64,000 nt of DNA from an uncultured Lachnospiraceae bacterium. Lineage in GTDB: Bacteria > Bacillota > Clostridia > Lachnospirales > Lachnospiraceae. The stretch spans positions 1-64,000 of the forward strand of contig CAKRES010000010.1 in assembly GCA_934317845.1 (NCBI GenBank). Direction: 5' to 3'. How positions within the stretch are numbered: the first letter of the stretch is position 1; each line of letters begins with the position of its first letter. The notes under the pieces are model-generated. The model saw nothing but the letters and a program-made list of their open reading frames with translations. It had not been told where the DNA came from and searched no databases. This document shows positions 51,175 to 60,040 of the stretch, piece after piece. Both the position numbers and the translations under genes were made by a program.

Positions 51175-52074
51175 ATGAAAAAATTATCTCATTTGGATGA
51201 ATTGGAAGCAGAAGCAATTTACATTATGAGGGAAGTGGCAGCAGAATGTGAGAAACCGGTCATGCTTTATTCGATCGGTAAGGACAGCTCCGTGATGCTG
51301 CATCTGGCGATGAAGGCATTTTATCCGGAGAAGCCACCATTTCCGTTTCTTCATGTGGACACAACATGGAAATTCCATGAAATGATCGAGTTCCGTGACC
51401 GGATCGCAAAGGAGAAAGGGATCACAATGCTGGCTTATACAAACGAAGAGGGCGTAAAGCAGGGCATCAATCCATTTGATCATGGTTCTGCCTATACGGA
51501 TATTATGAAAACGCAGGCGTTAAAGCAGGCATTAAATAAGTATGGCTTTACGGCAGCCTTTGGCGGCGGCCGCCGGGATGAGGAGAAATCCAGGGCAAAG
51601 GAGCGCATTTTCTCATTCCGAAATGAAGCACAAAGCTGGGATCCGAAAAACCAGCGTCCGGAAATGTGGAGCTTATACAATACGAAGATCAAAAAAGGTG
51701 AGAGCATCCGGGTGTTCCCGATCTCAAACTGGACAGAGAAGGACATCTGGCAGTATATCAAGAGAGAGAATATTGAGATCGTACCGCTTTATTTTGCAGC
51801 GAAGCGTCCGGTCGTAGAGCGGGACGGCAATCTGATCATGGTGGACGATGACCGCATGAAGCTGCTTCCGGGAGAAAAGATTGAGGAGAAAATGGTGCGG
51901 TTCCGTACATTGGGCTGCTATCCGCTGACCGGAGGTATGGAATCAACCGCGACAACGCTGGATGAGATTATAGAAGAAACATTAAGTGCTGTGTCCTCAG
52001 AGCGGACAAGCCGCGTGATCGATCATGAAGCGGCAGGCAGTATGGAACGAAGAAAAAGGGAGGGCTATTTCTAA
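51175..52074 (+). CDS. cysD: Sulfate adenylyltransferase small subunit
   Basis: This 299-residue PP-loop-type subunit of ATP sulfurylase has YSIGKDSSVMLHLAMKAF, LHVDTTWKFHEMIEFRD and FGGGRRDEEKSRAKERIFSF, all CysD signatures. With CysN it makes adenosine 5'-phosphosulfate. It follows the arylsulfotransferase gene at 8 bases behind TAGGAGG and overlaps cysNC by one base (TAATG), so the three genes are clearly one unit. Confidence 0.96.
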   Translation: MKKLSHLDELEAEAIYIMREVAAECEKPVMLYSIGKDSSVMLHLAMKAFYPEKPPFPFLHVDTTWKFHEMIEFRDRIAKEKGITMLAYTNEEGVKQGINPFDHGSAYTDIMKTQALKQALNKYGFTAAFGGGRRDEEKSRAKERIFSFRNEAQSWDPKNQRPEMWSLYNTKIKKGESIRVFPISNWTEKDIWQYIKRENIEIVPLYFAAKRPVVERDGNLIMVDDDRMKLLPGEKIEEKMVRFRTLGCYPLTGGMESTATTLDEIIEETLSAVSSERTSRVIDHEAAGSMERRKREGYF

Positions 52075-53897
52075 TGCAGAGTTTATTAAAATTTATCACC
52101 TGCGGAAGTGTGGATGATGGAAAGTCCACCCTGATCGGACATATGTTATATGATGCGAAGCTTATTTTTGCAGACCAGGAAAAGGCGTTGCAGCTTGACA
52201 GTAAGGTAGGAAGCTGTAATGGAGAAGTGGATTATTCGCTGCTGTTGGATGGATTGATGGCAGAGCGCGAGCAGGGGATTACGATCGATGTGGCATACCG
52301 TTATTTCAGTACGAATGCCAGAAGCTTTATCGTGGCAGATACCCCGGGACATGAAGAATATACGAGAAATATGGCGGTGGGAGCATCCTATGCGGATCTT
52401 GCCGTGGTACTGATCGATGCGTCACAGGGCGTGCTGGTACAGACGAAACGCCATACCAGGATCTGTGCATTGATGGGGATCAAGCACTTTGTTTTTGCAG
52501 TCAATAAGATGGATCTTGTTGATTATGATGAGCAGCGTTTTAAAGAGATCAAACGGGCGATCAAGAGTATGACGGCAGAATATGAGCTGGACAGCTTATA
52601 TATCATTCCGGTATCGGCAACGGTAGGTGATAATATTACAACAAAGTCTATGAATATGCCGTGGTATACAGGAGAAACACTGCTCGGATATCTGGAGCAG
52701 ATCGATGCCAGTCACAAGGAAGATGAGGATGGATTTTTGATGCCGGTACAGCGTGTGGTGAGACCGGATCATACGTTTCGTGGATTCCAGGGACAGGTGC
52801 GTGCCGGTTCTTTGTGTGTAGGAGATCCGATCATGGTACTTCCGAGTCATGAACAGGCACACGTAAAGAGTCTGCTTGCAGGTGATCAGAATGTAGACGA
52901 AGTAGTCTATGGACAGCCGATTACGATCGAGCTGGATCGCGAGATCGATATTTCAAGAGGCTGTGTCATTGTAAAGGATCGCGACCTTTATGTGAGCAAC
53001 CTGCTTTCCACGACGCTTTTGTGGATGGATGACCAGCATCTGGTAGCCGGAAAGAATTATTTCTTAAAGCTCGGAACAAAGCTCATCCCGGCGACCGTGT
53101 TAAATATCAAGTATAAGATCGACGTCAACGAGGGAACCCATATCCCGACCGACCGTATCTTTAAAAATGAGATCGCCAAATGTGAGATTTCCGTGACAGA
53201 TAAGATTGCATTTGATAAATTTGAAAATAACGAAAACCTGGGAAGCTTTATTCTGATCGATCGTGTGACAAATATGACATCTGCCTGTGGTATTGTGAGA
53301 CATGCCCTTCGCCGGAGTGACAATCTGACCTGGCAGAAGCTTGATGTTACAAGGCAGTTCCGTTCCGAACAGCTCGGTCAGGAACCAAAAACGCTCTGGT
53401 TTACCGGACTTTCCGGAGCCGGTAAATCAACCATTGCCAATGCACTGGAAAAGCGGTTGGTTTCCATTGGAAAGCATACGATGCTGTTGGATGGAGATAA
53501 TGTCAGAATGGGACTTAATAAGAATCTGGGATTTAAAGAGCAGGATCGTATCGAAAATATCCGTCGTGTGTCAGAAGTTGCCAAGCTGATGAACGATGCC
53601 GGCCTGATCGTGCTGACATCCTTCATTTCCCCATATGACAGTGACAGAAAACAGGCAAGGCTGATCATTGGCGAAGAGAATTTTGTAGAGATTTATGTAA
53701 AGACCGATCTTTCCGAGTGTGAGAAACGGGATGTAAAAGGTCTTTATAAAAGGGCAAGAGCCGGTGAAATACCAAACTTTACCGGAATTTCCAGCCCATA
53801 CGAAGAACCAACGGATGCAGAGATCGTGGTAGAAACAAAGGGTCATTCTGTAGAAGATTGTGTCGATGAGATCATGAAATGTCTGGGATTGGAGTAA
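52074..53897 (+). CDS. cysNC: Fused sulfate adenylyltransferase large subunit / APS kinase
   Basis: The 607-residue bifunctional protein has an N-terminal GTPase domain with GSVDDGKSTLIGHMLYD (G1), DTPGHEEYTRNM (G3) and NKMD (G4), then EF-Tu-like beta domains. From about residue 435 an APS kinase domain follows: FTGLSGAGKSTIA (P-loop near 444), LDGDNVRMGLNKNLGF and FISPYDSDRKQAR. Together with CysD it converts sulfate to PAPS. The presence of a kinase and the absence of an adjacent reductase point to sulfation rather than cysteine synthesis. Confidence 0.95.
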   Translation: MQSLLKFITCGSVDDGKSTLIGHMLYDAKLIFADQEKALQLDSKVGSCNGEVDYSLLLDGLMAEREQGITIDVAYRYFSTNARSFIVADTPGHEEYTRNMAVGASYADLAVVLIDASQGVLVQTKRHTRICALMGIKHFVFAVNKMDLVDYDEQRFKEIKRAIKSMTAEYELDSLYIIPVSATVGDNITTKSMNMPWYTGETLLGYLEQIDASHKEDEDGFLMPVQRVVRPDHTFRGFQGQVRAGSLCVGDPIMVLPSHEQAHVKSLLAGDQNVDEVVYGQPITIELDREIDISRGCVIVKDRDLYVSNLLSTTLLWMDDQHLVAGKNYFLKLGTKLIPATVLNIKYKIDVNEGTHIPTDRIFKNEIAKCEISVTDKIAFDKFENNENLGSFILIDRVTNMTSACGIVRHALRRSDNLTWQKLDVTRQFRSEQLGQEPKTLWFTGLSGAGKSTIANALEKRLVSIGKHTMLLDGDNVRMGLNKNLGFKEQDRIENIRRVSEVAKLMNDAGLIVLTSFISPYDSDRKQARLIIGEENFVEIYVKTDLSECEKRDVKGLYKRARAGEIPNFTGISSPYEEPTDAEIVVETKGHSVEDCVDEIMKCLGLE

Positions 53898-53901
53898 GAA
53901 T

Positions 53902-55359
53902 ATGTCATCCATAAAACAGCTTCTGGCATCTATGTGTAAGATAGGATGCATTGGATTTGGCGGCGGCAGTGCTTTGATTCCGGTAATGGAAGAGGAGCTG
54001 ATCAAAGGCCGCGGAGCAGAAGAAAAGAAACAATATGATCTGGATGTAGTAGTAGCCAGCATTACACCGGGAGCTCTCCCGGTGGAGCTGGCTGCTTCTG
54101 TTGGGAAAAGACAGCATGGAACAAAGGGAATGATCCTGGCAGCACTTGCTTTTGGCGCACCGGGAGCGATCCTTACACTGCTTTTGATCAGTGTGCTCAC
54201 CAGGCTTTCCGGTGTTGTTTTATCTTATGTGCAGGTGGCCTCTCTGGGAGTATCTGCGTTCATTATGTATTTGCTGACAAATTATATTTATGAGGTCATA
54301 TTAAAATGCCGGGAAGAAAATGAAAAGCGGTTGTTCCGCGCAATTGTGATCATGCTGCTTGTAATGGTACTGGCATTTGGAAAAAACATTTATTATCTGC
54401 TGGGGATTGACGCTGTACCGATTTTTAGTGTGTCAACTTTTCACATCCTTTTGGCAGCCTTTTTCTTTATCCTTTATACCAAAGGACAGTTTTGTGTATC
54501 CAATCTGTTGATCTCTGCAGTGCTGGCAGGTATTTATCTGCTCGGACACGGAAAAGCACAGGTGATCCACCAGCCGGTCGTGCTTCTGCTCACAGAGTTT
54601 CTGATGCTTGTTCTTGCAGTAAATGGAGTCAGAAGCAATATCAAAACCTCAAAGAAAAAACGGAAAAAAATAGATGCTTCTATGTTTCGCACATTTTTCA
54701 TCTGGTTTTTTCTTGCAGTGCTTTCTGCGGTGCCAATCCTGTTTCTGGCATTTGGGGCAGCACTATCCTATACAAAAAATGGAGCGTTATCCGTATTGAT
54801 GTCATTTGGAGGAGGAGATGCGTACCTTACTGTGGCGCAGGGACTGTTTGTGGATACCGGATTGTTAAGCGAGCACCAGTTTTTGAGTGATGTTATTACC
54901 GTGGTCAATATTCTGCCCGGTTCTATTCTTTGTAAAACGCTGGTAGCGATCGGTTATGAAATAGGGATTAATGTTACCGGGGCAGCCGGAGTCGGATTAC
55001 TCTTTGCTTTGTCCGGATTTATGATCAGTATATGTGTTTCCTGTGGATTTTATTTTCTCGTATATGACTTATATGATACGTTAAAATCTCTGCATGTGTT
55101 CCGTCTGATCAGCCGATGGATCAGACCGATGATCGCAGGTCTGCTGATCAATATTATGCTGTCCTTATTCAGCCATGCAGCAAAAAATGCAGACATTACC
55201 GGAATCGGGAAAACCACTTCACTGCTGTTTGTATTTCTTCTCTATGTCATGAATCTTTTGCTCAAAAAATGTTTTCACCTAAAGCATACCTGGCTGTTAG
55301 CATTGGATGTGGCGATCATTATGATCTTATATCAGGTTACTAAGATCTTTGGGATCTGA
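53902..55359 (+). CDS. CHR (chromate transporter) family membrane protein, two-domain form
   Basis: This 485-residue protein has about 12 membrane segments in two homologous halves. The first carries GFGGGSALIPVMEEEL and ITPGALPVELAASVG. The second carries SFGGGDAYLTVAQGLF and VNILPGSILCKTLVAIGYE. The FGGG...P-G pairs are the CHR signatures. Known members export chromate, a sulfate analogue. Directly behind cysNC (4-base gap), a sulfate or sulfated-product role is a reasonable inference. Confidence 0.88.
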   Translation: MSSIKQLLASMCKIGCIGFGGGSALIPVMEEELIKGRGAEEKKQYDLDVVVASITPGALPVELAASVGKRQHGTKGMILAALAFGAPGAILTLLLISVLTRLSGVVLSYVQVASLGVSAFIMYLLTNYIYEVILKCREENEKRLFRAIVIMLLVMVLAFGKNIYYLLGIDAVPIFSVSTFHILLAAFFFILYTKGQFCVSNLLISAVLAGIYLLGHGKAQVIHQPVVLLLTEFLMLVLAVNGVRSNIKTSKKKRKKIDASMFRTFFIWFFLAVLSAVPILFLAFGAALSYTKNGALSVLMSFGGGDAYLTVAQGLFVDTGLLSEHQFLSDVITVVNILPGSILCKTLVAIGYEIGINVTGAAGVGLLFALSGFMISICVSCGFYFLVYDLYDTLKSLHVFRLISRWIRPMIAGLLINIMLSLFSHAAKNADITGIGKTTSLLFVFLLYVMNLLLKKCFHLKHTWLLALDVAIIMILYQVTKIFGI

Positions 55360-55376
55360 TCTGAAAAAGCTGCAAG

Positions 55377-55404
55377 TTGACAAATGGAGCAAGTGTGGTA
55401 TGAT
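55377..55404 (+). promoter_or_regulatory. Promoter for the cysteine desulfurase-mnmA unit
   Basis: TTGACA (55377-55382), 16 bases, then TATGAT (55399-55404), 55 bases before the start. It indicates a new transcription unit after the CHR gene. Confidence 0.7.
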
Positions 55405-55459
55405 TGACCAAGAAACCCTAGTGTTTTACTGGGAATACGAAGGGAAAAGGAGCAGCCAT

Positions 55460-56656
55460 ATGAACGAGGATGCTATCATATATTTGGATCATGCGGCAAC
55501 GACCAGTCTTGCACCGGAAGTGTACGAGGCAATGAAGCCGTATTTTAGTGAGAAATTTTATAATGCAGCGAGCCTGTATGCACCGGCTCAGGAGGTACAT
55601 GCGGTACTGGATGATGCAAGACAGACGCTTGCGGATCTTTTAGGAGCGGAGGCTTCCAATGAGATTTATTTTACCGGTGGCGGAAGCGAGAGCGATAACT
55701 GGGCGATCAAAGGCGTGGCAAGTGCGTACCGGGAAAAGGGACGCCACATTATCACAAGTAAGATCGAGCATCATGCCGTATTGCGCACGATGGAATATCT
55801 GGAAACGCTGGGCTATCAAGTGACATACCTTTCCGTGGATGAACGGGGAATGGTGTCGCTGGAGGAATTAGAGCAGGCAATAAGAGAAGACACGATCCTG
55901 ATCAGTATCATGACTGCCAACAATGAGATCGGTACGATCGAACCGATTCAGGAGATCGGACGGATCGCGCAGGAGCATGGAGTTCTCTTTCATACAGATG
56001 CGGTGCAGGCATTTGGACATATTCCGGTAAATGTTAGACAGGCTCATGTGGATCTTTTGAGTATCAGTGCACATAAGTTCAGAGGACCGAAGGGGGTCGG
56101 TGCACTTTATATCAGAAATGGTGTGTCCATTGATCCGCTGATACACGGTGGGGCGCAGGAGCGAAGCAAGCGCGCAGGAACGCACAACCTTGCCGGGATC
56201 GTCGGAATGGTAAAAGCGGCCCAGCGGGCAGTCAGCCAGCAGGAAATGCAAAGCCGCAGACAAAAGAAACTGCGTGATGATATGATCGAGCGTCTGGAAA
56301 AGGAAATAGAATTTGTGACGATCAACGGGGACAGGATCGATCGTCTTGCCAATAACATCAACGTTTCTTTTTCTTTTATAGAGGGAGATACGCTGCTTAT
56401 TTTATTAGATCAGATGGGGATCTGTGTATCTGCAGGTTCTGCCTGTACTTCCGGTTCTCCCAAACCTTCCCATGTCCTGCTTGCAATCGGTCTTACAAAA
56501 GAGCAGGTGCATAGCTCCATCCGCATTTCCTTAGGGGAAGAAACAACCAAAGAGGAGCTGGATCGTACCGTGGAGGTATTGAAGGAAAAGGTGGCACTTC
56601 TGCGTAAAATGTCACCGCTTTATCAGGAATATTGTAAAAAGAAGGAGCATAGCTAA
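55460..56656 (+). CDS. Cysteine desulfurase (NifS/IscS class)
   Basis: This 398-residue PLP enzyme has YLDHAATTSLAPEVYEAM at the N-terminus, IEHHAVLRTMEYLE, ISAHKFRGPKGVGALYIR with the PLP Lys, and SAGSACTSGSPKPSHVL with the catalytic Cys in a long loop (class I). It strips sulfur from cysteine. mnmA starts one base after the stop, so the sulfur is probably relayed to tRNA thiolation. AAAGGAG sets the start at 55460. Confidence 0.94.
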   Translation: MNEDAIIYLDHAATTSLAPEVYEAMKPYFSEKFYNAASLYAPAQEVHAVLDDARQTLADLLGAEASNEIYFTGGGSESDNWAIKGVASAYREKGRHIITSKIEHHAVLRTMEYLETLGYQVTYLSVDERGMVSLEELEQAIREDTILISIMTANNEIGTIEPIQEIGRIAQEHGVLFHTDAVQAFGHIPVNVRQAHVDLLSISAHKFRGPKGVGALYIRNGVSIDPLIHGGAQERSKRAGTHNLAGIVGMVKAAQRAVSQQEMQSRRQKKLRDDMIERLEKEIEFVTINGDRIDRLANNINVSFSFIEGDTLLILLDQMGICVSAGSACTSGSPKPSHVLLAIGLTKEQVHSSIRISLGEETTKEELDRTVEVLKEKVALLRKMSPLYQEYCKKKEHS

Positions 56657-56657
56657 T

Positions 56658-57719
56658 ATGAAGGAAACGGTTGTCGTAGGAATGTCCGGTGGTGTGGATT
56701 CTTCCGTTGCCGCGTATTTATTAAAAGAACAGGGATACCATGTGATCGGGGTAACGATGCATTTGTTTGATACGGAAGACACAAACAGCTGCTGTGGGAT
56801 CACGGGGGTGGAAGATGCCAGACGGGTTGCCGCAACGCTCGGGATTCCCTTTTACGTGATGAATTTTAAAGAGGAATTTCAAACGGAAGTCATGGATTAT
56901 TTTGTCAAAGAATATGAAGCAGGCCGGACGCCAAATCCTTGTATTGCCTGCAATCGATATATCAAATGGGAAGCATTGCTGGAAAAAAGCCGTATGATCG
57001 GTGCAGATTATCTGGCAACCGGACATTATGCAAGGGTGAAGCAGCTTGCCAACGGAAGATATGCGATCTGTCACTCTAAAACAGACCGGAAGGATCAGAC
57101 TTATGCTCTTTACAATCTGACGCAGGAGCAGTTAAAGCATACGCTGATGCCTGTAGGGGAATATGAAAAGGAACAGATCCGGGAGATTGCCAAAGAGCAG
57201 AACCTGCTTGTAGCAAATAAACCGGACAGTCAGGATATCTGTTTTGTGCCGGATGGAGATTATGCCGGATTTATCTGCCGCAGCACCGGACGGCAACCCG
57301 AAAAGGGCAATTTTGTCGGAACGGATGGCACGATCTATGGAGAGCATAAAGGAATCCTGCATTATACAGTCGGACAACGAAAGGGTCTTGGGATCAGCTT
57401 TGGAAAGCCAATGTATGTGGTTGCAGTAAGACCGGACACGAATGAAGTCGTACTCGGCGAAGAAGAGGAATTATTCAGTACAACGCTTACCGCAGATCAT
57501 ATGAATTATATGGGAGCAGCTTCCTTTGCGCCGGGACAGAAAATGCTTGCCAAAATACGTTATTCCCATAAAGGAGAAATGTGTCATGTGATTGCAGCAG
57601 AGGGCGACCGGGTCAAGGTAGAATTTGAACATCCGGTACGTGCGATCACACCGGGACAGGCGATCGTTTTTTATGATGGAGAAGTGGTGCTTGGCGGTGC
57701 CGCTATTTTAGGAAGATAA
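56658..57719 (+). CDS. mnmA: tRNA-specific 2-thiouridylase
   Basis: This enzyme adds sulfur to the wobble uridine of tRNA-Lys, -Glu and -Gln. The 353-residue protein has GMSGGVDSSVAAYLL (PP-loop), GRTPNPCIACNRYIKW with one catalytic Cys, SQDICFVPDGDYAGF with the second, and HYTVGQRKGLGIS. It is translated from AGGAGC inside the end of the desulfurase gene and is the second gene of that operon. Confidence 0.96.
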   Translation: MKETVVVGMSGGVDSSVAAYLLKEQGYHVIGVTMHLFDTEDTNSCCGITGVEDARRVAATLGIPFYVMNFKEEFQTEVMDYFVKEYEAGRTPNPCIACNRYIKWEALLEKSRMIGADYLATGHYARVKQLANGRYAICHSKTDRKDQTYALYNLTQEQLKHTLMPVGEYEKEQIREIAKEQNLLVANKPDSQDICFVPDGDYAGFICRSTGRQPEKGNFVGTDGTIYGEHKGILHYTVGQRKGLGISFGKPMYVVAVRPDTNEVVLGEEEELFSTTLTADHMNYMGAASFAPGQKMLAKIRYSHKGEMCHVIAAEGDRVKVEFEHPVRAITPGQAIVFYDGEVVLGGAAILGR

Positions 57720-57720
57720 A

Positions 57721-57762
57721 AAGAAGGAAAGGGGCATTTTAAAGTCTCTTTCCTTCTTTTTG
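57721..57762 (+). terminator. Intrinsic terminator after mnmA
   Basis: AAGAAGGAAAG (57721-57731) and CTTTCCTTCTT (57748-57758) form an 11-bp stem, followed by TTTTT. Confidence 0.88.
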
Positions 57763-57849
57763 TATGGTCCGGTTTAAAACAGACCATTGCGTATTTAATG
57801 CTTGGAAACCAGCAGGGCATTGATATAACAGGCCTCTGCTAAGGTTTCA

Positions 57850-58011
57850 TTATTTGCAGTTCCTGGCGCAGTCAGAAGCGTTGTTTTCAGCATCCTGGTT
57901 CTTTGCTGTGTTCTTTGCATTATTTTCCGCATTTTTTGCAGTATTTGCTGCTGCCTGATCCATGTCCTTTGCACTGTTTTTTGCGGCAGCATTTTTCTTA
58001 TTTTTAGCCAT
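57850..58011 (-). CDS. Small Lys/Asn/Ala-rich protein, probably frameshifted
   Basis: ATG at 58011 follows AAAGGA on the minus strand. The 53-residue product starts MAKNKKNAAAKNSAKDMDQA, is repetitive (NTAKNAENNAKNTAKN) and ends DCARNCK. The composition resembles LEA-like or small spore proteins, but no family is recognised. Directly at the stop, the +1 frame continues with NETLAEACYINALLVSKH to a stop at 57795. Removing one A from the AAATAATGA run would give a single protein of about 70 residues. This may be a mutation, a sequencing error or a programmed +1 shift. Confidence 0.55.
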   Translation of the reverse strand: MAKNKKNAAAKNSAKDMDQAAANTAKNAENNAKNTAKNQDAENNASDCARNCK

Positions 58012-58040
58012 TTTTCTTCATCCTTTCCTTGCTTTTATCC

Positions 58041-58057
58041 GTGAATATAAGATTCAC
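58041..58057. repeat. Short palindrome upstream of the small Lys/Asn/Ala-rich ORF
   Basis: GTGAAT-ATAAG-ATTCAC, 30 bases before the ATG on the minus strand. It is a possible operator. Confidence 0.4.
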
Positions 58058-58209
58058 ATATTTAGTATGTTGCAAAATAAAAAATATATGCACATAAAAT
58101 TGGCAATTTTAGACAGAGGAGCAACAAAAAATTGACAAAAACCTACTGTTTTTGTATGTATTCAACAAAACAAGCCGCGTTTTTTGACAGTATTTTTTGT
58201 ATTTTCTGG

Positions 58210-58238
58210 TTGAAATAAATCGAAACATCACATATAAT
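58210..58238 (+). promoter_or_regulatory. Promoter of the candidate small RNA
   Basis: TTGAAA (58210-58215), 17 bases, then TATAAT (58233-58238), pointing to a start near 58245. No ORF or ribosome site follows within 240 bases. Confidence 0.75.
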
Positions 58239-58244
58239 AAAGAT

Positions 58245-58357
58245 GTTGATAGGGCGTCCTGTAGAGGAACTTATCAACGCACTATATAACCCCTTATTAA
58301 TTATTTATACTCCCCTCATGATAGCCGCTAGTTTCCCCTGGCGGCTTTCTACTTTTT
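58245..58357 (+). ncRNA. Candidate small regulatory RNA with CCCCT motifs
   Basis: It begins with a hairpin: GTTGATA (58245-58251) pairs with TATCAAC (58272-58278), with an inner TCCT-GTAG-AGGA helix. A mostly unpaired AT-rich stretch follows with CCCCT at 58290 and 58312, then the terminator hairpin AGCCGC/GCGGCT with a third CCCCT (58335) in its loop and a T-rich tail. Promoter and terminator bracket it and it has no ORF. C-rich single-stranded motifs of this type let Firmicutes sRNAs pair with GGGG ribosome sites. No Rfam family is recognised. Confidence 0.6.
58323..58357 (+). terminator. Terminator of the candidate small RNA
   Basis: AGCCGC (58323-58328) and GCGGCT (58341-58346) with a 12-base loop containing CCCCT, followed by TTCTACTTTTT. 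Confidence 0.75.
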
Positions 58358-58487
58358 AAAAATCATAAAAAGGTCAGAGCATAGTGTTCTGTCCGATCAT
58401 TTCCACAGCAAGGCTGTGTTTTTTTTATGCTCACAATTGGCTGTATGTCGCATATACTATCCTATCAGAAGGAAGGGAGAAGTGGTC

Positions 58488-58784
58488 ATGGTACAGCAGA
58501 TATGGGCAAGCCGTGTGGATGCCTTTATCCGGGAACAGAACTGTTTTGTTATTGATCTTCGCGACCGCTATGAATATGCAAGAGGACATTTGAAACAGGC
58601 GGTACGGATGGATGCAGAATTTATAGAGGAGCAGGGTATTGATCTTCCAAAGCAGGTTCCGATCCTGTTATATTGTGAGGGAGGAAGCATCAGTTTGAAA
58701 ATCGCCCGACTGCTATCGATGCGTGGTTATCATGTATACAATCTGGCAGGGGGATATGATGCGTATTTACGGGTGAAAAAGTGA
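58488..58784 (+). CDS. Rhodanese-like domain protein
   Basis: This 98-residue single-domain protein has VIDLRDRYEYARGHL (the conserved D-x-R-xx-x-E-Y-xx-G-H-I/L motif) and LLYCEGGSISLKIARLLSMRGY, where the Cys is the active-site sulfur carrier, then YNLAGGYDAY. It transfers sulfane sulfur. It lies about 130 bases downstream of the candidate small RNA. AAGGGAG sets the start at 58488. Confidence 0.92.
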   Translation: MVQQIWASRVDAFIREQNCFVIDLRDRYEYARGHLKQAVRMDAEFIEEQGIDLPKQVPILLYCEGGSISLKIARLLSMRGYHVYNLAGGYDAYLRVKK

Positions 58785-58870
58785 AAAAACCATTGCAGTT
58801 GTAAGGCTTACGCTTTATACTAAAACTAACCGTGCCATGCCGGCAGGGAAATGAAATAAGGAAGATTAGA

Positions 58871-60025
58871 ATGAAAAAAACATATGAACTGATTGCCCCA
58901 TGCCATTTTGGCATGGAGGCAGTTTTAAAGCGGGAAATTTACGATCTGGGATATGAGATCAGCAAAGTGGAAGACGGAAAGGTGACATTTATCGGAGATG
59001 ACGAAGCCATTGCAAGAGCCAATCTGTTTCTTCGTTCCACCGAGCGCATCATGATCAAGGTGGCATCTTTTCAGGCGGTGACATATGATGAACTGTTTGA
59101 AAAGACCAAGGCGATCGACTGGGAAGAATTCATACCAAAGGACGGCAGATTCTGGGTGACGAAGGCGACCTCGATCAAGAGCAAGCTGTTTAGTCCGTCC
59201 GATATTCAGCGTATTATGAAAAAAGCCATGGTAGAGCATTTGAAAACAGTCTACCATGTGGATTATTTTGAGGAAACAGGGGCGGCATATCCGCTTCGCG
59301 TTACTTTTTTGAAGGATCAGGTTACGATCGGGCTGGACACCTCCGGGGAGTCCCTTCACAAGCGCGGCTACCGGAAGACAGTCGTAAAAGCTCCCGTGAC
59401 AGAGACACTGGCGGCGGCTCTGCTGCTTTTGACTCCGTGGAACAAGGATCGCATTTTGGTAGATCCATTTTGCGGAAGTGGAACATTTCCGATCGAGGCG
59501 GCAATGATCGGTGCCAATATCGCACCGGGCAGGGATCGTAGTTTTTTAGCAGAGGACTGGCCACATCTGGTACCAAAAAAATGCTGGTACGAGGCGGCAG
59601 AAGAAGCGGACGATCTGGTGCTTCGCGATGTGAAAATGGACATTCAGGGATACGACATTGATCCGGAAGCGATCAAAGCAGCCAGAGAAAATGCAAAACG
59701 TGCCGGAGTGGATCATCTGCTTCATTTTCAGCAGCGGGAGGTTAAGGATCTGAGCCACCGAAAAAAATATGGGTTTATCATATCCAACCCGCCTTATGGA
59801 GAGCGTCTGGATTCCAAAGAGGAGATGCCTGCGCTCTATCGACAGATCGGACAGGCATATGAAGGCTTAGACAGCTGGTCGATGTTTTTGCTGACTTCCT
59901 TTGAGGAGGCAGAGCAGTACATCGGGCGGAAAGCAACGAAGAATCGAAAAATCTATAACGGCATGTTAAAGACCTACTTTTACCAGTTCATGGGGCCAAA
60001 ACCGCCGAAGAAAAAAGAACAGTAG
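58871..60025 (+). CDS. THUMP-domain class I RNA methyltransferase (RlmL-like)
   Basis: This 384-residue protein has an N-terminal ferredoxin-like plus THUMP region (residues 1-160) for RNA binding and a Rossmann methyltransferase with LVDPFCGSGTFPIEAAMIGAN (D-P-x-C-G-S-G-T) and ISNPPYGERL, the N-P-P-Y of base N-methyltransferases. E. coli RlmL uses this arrangement to make m2G2445 in 23S rRNA; Firmicutes YpsC is the single-domain counterpart. GGAAGATTAG precedes the start. Confidence 0.92.
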   Translation: MKKTYELIAPCHFGMEAVLKREIYDLGYEISKVEDGKVTFIGDDEAIARANLFLRSTERIMIKVASFQAVTYDELFEKTKAIDWEEFIPKDGRFWVTKATSIKSKLFSPSDIQRIMKKAMVEHLKTVYHVDYFEETGAAYPLRVTFLKDQVTIGLDTSGESLHKRGYRKTVVKAPVTETLAAALLLLTPWNKDRILVDPFCGSGTFPIEAAMIGANIAPGRDRSFLAEDWPHLVPKKCWYEAAEEADDLVLRDVKMDIQGYDIDPEAIKAARENAKRAGVDHLLHFQQREVKDLSHRKKYGFIISNPPYGERLDSKEEMPALYRQIGQAYEGLDSWSMFLLTSFEEAEQYIGRKATKNRKIYNGMLKTYFYQFMGPKPPKKKEQ

Positions 60026-60040
60026 AGAAAGGAAACGAAC

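Noticed and set aside
58132..58160. TTGACA-N17-TATGTA promoter-like pair and an AAAAAC/GTTTTT hairpin before the small RNA
   Set aside because: The region is very AT-rich, so chance matches are likely, and the closer TTGAAA/TATAAT pair fits the RNA start better.
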